A stretch of DNA of 64,000 bases from Candidatus Krumholzibacteriia bacterium. GTDB lineage: Bacteria > Krumholzibacteriota > Krumholzibacteriia > JAJRXK01. The notes beneath the pieces were generated by a model, which had not been told where the DNA came from, did not search any database, and saw only the letters and a program-made list of their open reading frames with translations. The stretch spans positions 1-64,000 of the forward strand of contig DATFKK010000180.1 of the NCBI GenBank assembly GCA_035268685.1, read 5' to 3'. The translations under genes and the position numbers were made by a program. The stretch's first letter is position 1. Each line of letters starts with the position of its first letter. This document shows, in pieces, positions 60,081 to 64,000 of the stretch.

Positions 60081-60436
60081 TGCCCATTCGATTCCAGGAC
60101 GAAACCCGGCGCGGAGTGCGCGTGGTCCACCTCAGCGGGTCGTGGACTGCCGGCCCCGACGACGATCCCCTGCGCGCACAGTACCGACAGTGGATCGAGA
60201 ACGGCGAGCGTGTCTTCGTCATGGACCTGTCGGCTCTCGATCTCCTGAACTCGATCGGTCTGGGCAAGCTGGTGAGCTACTACACGTCTTTGGCCCGTGA
60301 AGGCGGCCGGGTGGCCCTCGCCGGGCTGACCGAACGCAACCGGCGTGCGGCCTACATCGCCCGTATCCTTGACCTGTTCGAGGAGTTCGAGGACGTCGAC
60401 ACGGCGGTGGACGCCGTCGCGCCGGCGGAGAACTGA
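60080..60436 (+). CDS. STAS-domain protein (anti-sigma-factor-antagonist type)
   Basis: About 118 residues, a single STAS domain: VRVVHLSGSWTAGPDDD, VFVMDLSALDLLNSIGLGKL and GRVALAGLTERNRRA. The serine in LNSIGLG is at the position that switch kinases phosphorylate in SpoIIAA/RsbV-type proteins. ATG shares one base with the stop of the RelA/SpoT-like gene, so both are translated together; a regulatory link to it is inferred. No partner anti-sigma kinase is seen in the window. The DUF302 gene follows after 32 bases. Confidence 0.82.
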   Translation: MPIRFQDETRRGVRVVHLSGSWTAGPDDDPLRAQYRQWIENGERVFVMDLSALDLLNSIGLGKLVSYYTSLAREGGRVALAGLTERNRRAAYIARILDLFEEFEDVDTAVDAVAPAEN

Positions 60437-60468
60437 ACCTGCACCGTCCCGCGTCCCGGAGCGAGACC

Positions 60469-60855
60469 ATGAACTACGGCTACACCCGTGAAGTCGATCA
60501 TCCCTTCGACCGCGCCGTCGAGCGTGTGACCGAAGAACTCGGCAAGGAGGGCTTCGGCGTGCTGACGTCGATCGACGTCAAGGACACGCTCAAGAAGAAG
60601 CTCGACGAGGATCGCCGGCCCTACGTGATCCTCGGCGCGTGCAATCCGCACTTCGCCCATCAGGCCCTGCAGATGGAAGAGGATCTCGGGCTGTTGCTCC
60701 CGTGCAACGCGGTGGTCTACGAGAACGAGAAGGGCCACACCGTGATCGGCGCGATCGACACCCACGCCATGCTCGGACTCGTGGGCAACGACGCACTCGA
60801 CCCGGTGGCCGACGAGGTCAACGCGAGGCTGCGGCGCGCGATCGACGCCGTCTGA
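60469..60855 (+). CDS. DUF302-family protein
   Basis: About 128 residues, a full single DUF302 domain: FDRAVERVTEELGKEGFGVL, the central VILGACNPHFAHQALQM and LLLPCNAVVYENEKGHTVIG. DUF302 proteins are small homodimeric, possibly ligand-binding or redox-related proteins with no fixed activity. The two conserved Cys (in GACNP and LLPCN) are present. ATG with GGAGCGAG ahead. It follows the STAS gene and converges on the FIST gene 14 bases away. Confidence 0.82.
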   Translation: MNYGYTREVDHPFDRAVERVTEELGKEGFGVLTSIDVKDTLKKKLDEDRRPYVILGACNPHFAHQALQMEEDLGLLLPCNAVVYENEKGHTVIGAIDTHAMLGLVGNDALDPVADEVNARLRRAIDAV

Positions 60856-60869
60856 ACGACACCGGCCGG

Positions 60870-62060
60870 TCAGCCGCTGCGGGGGCGGACCACACCGAGC
60901 ACGGTCGTGTAGCCGTGCACGTAGGTGTTGCCCCCGACCGGCCCGATCTCTCCATTGGCGAAGAACCCGGCCACGGGCATGGGTCCGAGTGCTTCGTGCA
61001 CCGAGGACACGTCGTGGTTCGCGGTCCCGAAGAGGTTGCGGCCCCGGCCGAGGCAGCTGAACTGCAGGACGGCGGCGGGTTCGGTGTCGGGTCGGCCGCC
61101 GACATAGCGCTGCAGGAGCAGGTCGAGATCGGCGGCCGCGGTCCGTCCGTCGCGCACGTGGAACTGCACCGTCTGGCCCTGCCGCAGCTCCGATCCGACC
61201 GCGATCACGCCCGATTCCCGGTGCATGCCCAGGATGTTCCGCACCAGGAAGTCGCCGCGGCCCATCTCCTCGCGCATCTCGTCGACGACCAGGCCCAGGT
61301 GCAGGGCGTGTCGGGCGAGCTGCCGTTCGTCGTCGTCGAGAGTGGTGAAGACCTCCTGCAGGACCTCCGTCGGCGGACGCTCGTCGAGTGCCTGCAACAA
61401 CTGGCCTTCGCACTCGGTGATCCGGGCCGGCGCGCCGATCGGCCGGCAACCCTGGGCCACGATCGGGTCCACCCGGACGTTGCCCCACACGGCGAGCACC
61501 GTCGCCCCCTCGCGTTCGATGCCCTCGTCGGTGAACAGGGCGGTCGCGCCCGGTCCGCTCGCACCGCTGGCCAGCCCCCCGACGACTCGCGACGCGGGGT
61601 AGGCGTAGTCCAGGCCCTGCAGCAGCTGTTGGTGGTCGATCGTGAAGGGATCGCACAGCACCACGAAGTCGGGGTGGAGCTGGGGGTCCACACCGAAGAG
61701 GTCACGCCACGGAGCGGGGCTCCCGTCGAGGGGTGGCAGGTCGTCGGTGCCGACCGACGTGCACCGCATGTCCACGCCGGGCAGGTTGGCGGCGAGCAGG
61801 ACGATCCCCGGACGGTCCTCGAGCTCCAGGTGGGAGCCGATGACCGCGGCGGCCGAGCATCCGAGGATCGAGGGGCCCGGACCGAAGCCGTCACGGAGAC
61901 GATCCACGACGCGCCCGAGATCGAACAGGTGCTGTTCGCTGGCGTGGACGAAGAGGAGATCCACCGGGTCGCCGTTCATCCCCTGGCGGACGTCGTCGAC
62001 CACGGCGTCGAGCGCGTGGTCGATGTCCTTCGTGTCACTGATGGCACTGACCCAACGCAC
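60870..62060 (-). CDS. FIST-domain signalling protein
   Basis: About 396 residues. The N-terminal FIST domain shows VDLLFVHASEQHL, PSILGCSAAAVIGSHLE and SRVVGGLASGASGPGATALF. The C-terminal FIST_C domain includes FLVRNILGMHRESGVIAVGS, ALLQFSCLGRGRNLFG-type wording (VLQFSCLGRGRNLFG) and GPMPVAGFFANGEIGPVGGN. FIST proteins are thought to bind small ligands and are usually joined to kinases or methyl-accepting proteins; this one stands alone. GTG 62060 with GGGAGGA six bases ahead. No transmembrane helix. Confidence 0.85.
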   Translation of the reverse strand: MRWVSAISDTKDIDHALDAVVDDVRQGMNGDPVDLLFVHASEQHLFDLGRVVDRLRDGFGPGPSILGCSAAAVIGSHLELEDRPGIVLLAANLPGVDMRCTSVGTDDLPPLDGSPAPWRDLFGVDPQLHPDFVVLCDPFTIDHQQLLQGLDYAYPASRVVGGLASGASGPGATALFTDEGIEREGATVLAVWGNVRVDPIVAQGCRPIGAPARITECEGQLLQALDERPPTEVLQEVFTTLDDDERQLARHALHLGLVVDEMREEMGRGDFLVRNILGMHRESGVIAVGSELRQGQTVQFHVRDGRTAAADLDLLLQRYVGGRPDTEPAAVLQFSCLGRGRNLFGTANHDVSSVHEALGPMPVAGFFANGEIGPVGGNTYVHGYTTVLGVVRPRSG

Positions 62061-62244
62061 GGTGGTCCTCCCCTTCGCGGTTCCCGGCGTCGCCAGGCCG
62101 GGACGCGGTCCCTAGCTTGTCGGCGCCGCATTCCCACGTGACGCGCCCGACGATGCGCCGCATCCTCGGCCGATCCGGGACACGGCGCATCTCGGTCCCC
62201 GGCACTGTAGGACCATCGATGGTTCGATTCCAGCAGAGCACACG

Positions 62245-63129
62245 ATGATCATCCCACCTCGCCGTCTCCTGCTCGCGCCGCTCCTGCTGCTCGTCGCCTG
62301 CGGCGGCTCGCCCGACCGCGGCGCCCCTCGTTCCGGCGTCCCGGAGCGCGTCGTGTTGTTCGGGCCGAATCTCACGCAGACCGCCCTGCGGCTGGGCCAC
62401 GCCGACCGGATCGCCGCGATCACCGACTACTGCCACTGGACGCACCCCTCGGCCGAACCCCCGCGGATCGGGGGTGCGCTGGATCCGGACCTCGAGACCA
62501 TCGCACGGATCGACCCCGACCTCCTCGTACTGCAGGGACGGAGCGAGAGACTGCGCTCCTTCGCGGCCGATCAGGGTTTCGCGGTGGCCGACGTCGAGAT
62601 GGACGACGACGTGTCGTCCATCCTGCGGGGCGTGGTGGCGATCGATTCCCTGCTCGGAGGCGGAGAGGCCGTCCGCGGCCACGCCCTGGTCGACACCCTT
62701 CGGGCCGAACTCGCCGCGCTGCGTGGGCCGCGGAGCACCGGCGGCCCGACCGTCCTTCCCGTCGTCTCGCGGGACCCCGACACCGTGCGCAGCGTCCTGA
62801 CCGCGGGAGACGGAACGTTCCTGCACGAGCTGCTGCTGCACGTGGGTGCACGAGCCTGGACGGAGGGACGGGGGCGTGGCTACTTCGACGTGTCGTTGGA
62901 GGAGCTGGTGGCCGATCCGCCCGACCTCGTGCTCGAGATCGCCGCCGCCGGGGCCCCGACCGACCCACGCCGTTGGCGTGAACCCTGGTTCGAGCTGCTC
63001 GGCGATGGCGTGGTCGTGCGCCGCCTCGAGACGCCGACCGCCCTGATTCCGGGGCCGGGCATCGTGCGCACCGCGCGCGCCCTCGCCGAGGCGACGTCCG
63101 GGATCGAAGCCGCGGAGGGTCCGCGGTGA
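62245..63129 (+). CDS. substrate-binding lipoprotein of a metal-chelate/B12-type ABC importer
   Basis: About 294 residues. Lipoprotein signal with lipobox LVAC (LLLAPLLLLVACGGS). The body has the two-lobed helical-backbone layout of BtuF/FecB-type receptors: VVLFGPNLTQTALRLGHADR, AAITDYCHWTHPS, PDLETIARIDPDLLVLQGRS and a late VADPPDLVLEIAA. It would bind cobalamin, heme or a siderophore outside the inner membrane; which one cannot be told. Its stop overlaps the start of the ATPase gene (GTGA at 63126-63129), so the genes form an operon. Confidence 0.82.
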   Translation: MIIPPRRLLLAPLLLLVACGGSPDRGAPRSGVPERVVLFGPNLTQTALRLGHADRIAAITDYCHWTHPSAEPPRIGGALDPDLETIARIDPDLLVLQGRSERLRSFAADQGFAVADVEMDDDVSSILRGVVAIDSLLGGGEAVRGHALVDTLRAELAALRGPRSTGGPTVLPVVSRDPDTVRSVLTAGDGTFLHELLLHVGARAWTEGRGRGYFDVSLEELVADPPDLVLEIAAAGAPTDPRRWREPWFELLGDGVVVRRLETPTALIPGPGIVRTARALAEATSGIEAAEGPR

Positions 63130-63929
63130 GCGGGACCGAAGGTCTGCGGATCGACGCAGTGGGCTTCGGCTACGAGGCCCAGGTCCCCGTGCTGACCGGG
63201 GTCGACCTCACCGTCGCGCCCGGAGATCTCGTCGTGCTGGTGGGAGCGAACGGAAGTGGCAAGAGCACCCTGCTGCGTCTGGCGGCGGGCCTGCGCGATC
63301 CGGACCAGGGAACGGTGACGCTCGACGGACAGGACGTGGCCGCACTCGATCCGCGCGCGCGCGCGCGGGCCATCGCCTTCCTGCCGCAGGACGTCCAGCC
63401 CGTGCACCGCTTGACCGCGCGCGAGGTCATCGAGCTCGGTCGGCATCCGCACCGATCGGTGGCGTGGTCGTCGGCCGGACCGACCGACCGGGCCGCCGTG
63501 GACGAGGCCATCGCCGTCTGCGACGTGGTCGAGCTGCAGACCCGTGCCTTCGACACGCTCAGCGGTGGGGAGCGGCAGCGGGTGTCGATCGCGGCCGCGA
63601 TCGCCCAGAGCGGGCGCGTTCTCGTGCTGGACGAACCGACCGCGGCGCTGGACCTGCCCCACCAGGTGTCGGTCTTCGAATTGCTGCACGCCCGCGCGCG
63701 CGCGGGGCTCGCGGTGCTGATCGCGACGCACGACCTGAACCTCGCGGCGTCCTTCGGCGATCGGGTGGTGGCCCTGCACCAGGGACGGGTCCTGGCCGGC
63801 GGAAGCCCGGGCGACGTGATCCGGCCCGAGGTGCTGGGGCCGGTCCTCGGTCCCAGCAGCTGGATCGGTCCCCATCCCGCGACCGGGGGGCCCTGCGTGC
63901 TGCCCCGGGCGGGCGGCGAGGCCCGATGA
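63126..63929 (+). CDS. ATPase subunit of a metal-chelate/B12-type ABC importer
   Basis: About 267 residues. Walker A GANGSGKST, Q-loop in IAFLPQDVQPVHRLTAREV, signature LSGGERQRVSIA, Walker B VLVLDEPTAALDLPHQ and switch His in ATHDLNLAASFGDR. The pattern is that of FecE/BtuD/FhuC ATPases. GTG start overlaps the preceding stop and its own stop overlaps the ATG of the permease gene (ATGA), so the three proteins are produced together. Confidence 0.9.
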   Translation: MSGTEGLRIDAVGFGYEAQVPVLTGVDLTVAPGDLVVLVGANGSGKSTLLRLAAGLRDPDQGTVTLDGQDVAALDPRARARAIAFLPQDVQPVHRLTAREVIELGRHPHRSVAWSSAGPTDRAAVDEAIAVCDVVELQTRAFDTLSGGERQRVSIAAAIAQSGRVLVLDEPTAALDLPHQVSVFELLHARARAGLAVLIATHDLNLAASFGDRVVALHQGRVLAGGSPGDVIRPEVLGPVLGPSSWIGPHPATGGPCVLPRAGGEAR

Positions 63930-64000
63930 CCGTGGCTCGTCCGACCTCCGGCCGGTTCCGCTCGCGCGGACGCGCGCTCGCCGCCCTGGCCCTGTTGGCG
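63926..64000 (+). CDS. permease of the ABC importer (5' end only)
   Basis: The first 25 codons run off the window edge. A basic N-terminus (GRFRSRGRAL) leads into the beginning of a hydrophobic helix (AALALLA). Position after the receptor and ATPase genes, with an ATGA overlap, makes a FecCD/BtuC-type permease the expected product; the sequence present is too short to prove it. Confidence 0.55.
   Translation, partial: MTVARPTSGRFRSRGRALAALALLA

Noticed and set aside
62215-62232. tRNA T-arm-like sequence GGTTCGATTCC
   Set aside because: No acceptor, D or anticodon arms can be built around it; a chance match in the divergent region before the importer gene.
62140-62244. Possible cobalamin riboswitch ahead of the B12/siderophore-type importer
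   Set aside because: A GGCACTG string resembles the B12 box, but the remaining conserved segments are not found in order.

Overview
The window is strongly GC-rich, densely coded bacterial chromosome with no rRNA, recognisable tRNA, CRISPR array, insertion sequence or phage gene. Several traits point to a free-living Gram-negative bacterium of the FCB side of the tree, such as a high-GC Krumholzibacteriota-, Eisenbacteria- or Gemmatimonadota-like lineage. These are a secreted metalloprotease ending in a FlgD-like/type IX-style C-terminal domain, a three-subunit b558-type succinate dehydrogenase, DUF3857 transglutaminase-like proteins, several outer-membrane barrel candidates, and many GTG/TTG starts. 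This placement is inference, since no phylogenetic marker is present.

Layout. 1-5680: the tail of an unknown gene, two DUF3857/transglutaminase-fold proteins (one with its catalytic residues lost) and a secreted barrel-like protein. 5677-15714 (minus strand): class III aminotransferase, NTT-type nucleotide transporter, a 41-residue membrane peptide, an unknown cytosolic protein, a DoxX-like protein, a phosphodiesterase/EEP-nuclease fusion, a ZIP metal transporter and a five-LysM amidase. 15933-20806 (plus): GH100 invertase, ATP-grasp ligase and a translationally coupled CocE/NonD hydrolase. 20896-30864 (minus): M43 metalloprotease, EamA exporter, six-BON protein, baeRF3-like protein, and a Ser/Thr kinase-TPR protein overlapping an ECF sigma factor. 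30988-38692: VOC fusion protein, YaiI-type protein, Bax-inhibitor-1 protein, chorismate mutase/prephenate dehydrogenase, sdhCAB and an NlpC/P60 lipoprotein.

38868-43670 is a minor type IV pilin/PilY1 operon. It converges on a minus-strand operon of HEAT protein, Cys4 mini-protein and MscS channel, followed by a membrane peptide, Nudix hydrolase, EttA and an alpha/beta hydrolase. 49562-53635 is a signalling module: ECF sigma factor and membrane-anchored putative anti-sigma factor, divergent from a membrane-anchored TPR-CHAT (caspase-like) protein. 53707-64000 holds delta-1-pyrroline-5-carboxylate dehydrogenase, a barrel-like protein, a DPP IV-type peptidase, a divergent RelA/SpoT-fold protein coupled to a STAS protein, DUF302, FIST, and the start of a metal-chelate/B12-type ABC importer that runs off the end.

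Regulatory themes are two ECF sigma factors paired with different partners (kinase-TPR; anti-sigma/CHAT), a STAS-coupled RelA/SpoT-like protein, heavy use of overlapping start/stop codons inside operons, and perfect GC hairpins without U-tracts between convergent genes. The parts most worth following up are the CHAT module, the RelA/SpoT-like/STAS pair, the invertase/ATP-grasp/hydrolase group and the phosphodiesterase-EEP fusion.
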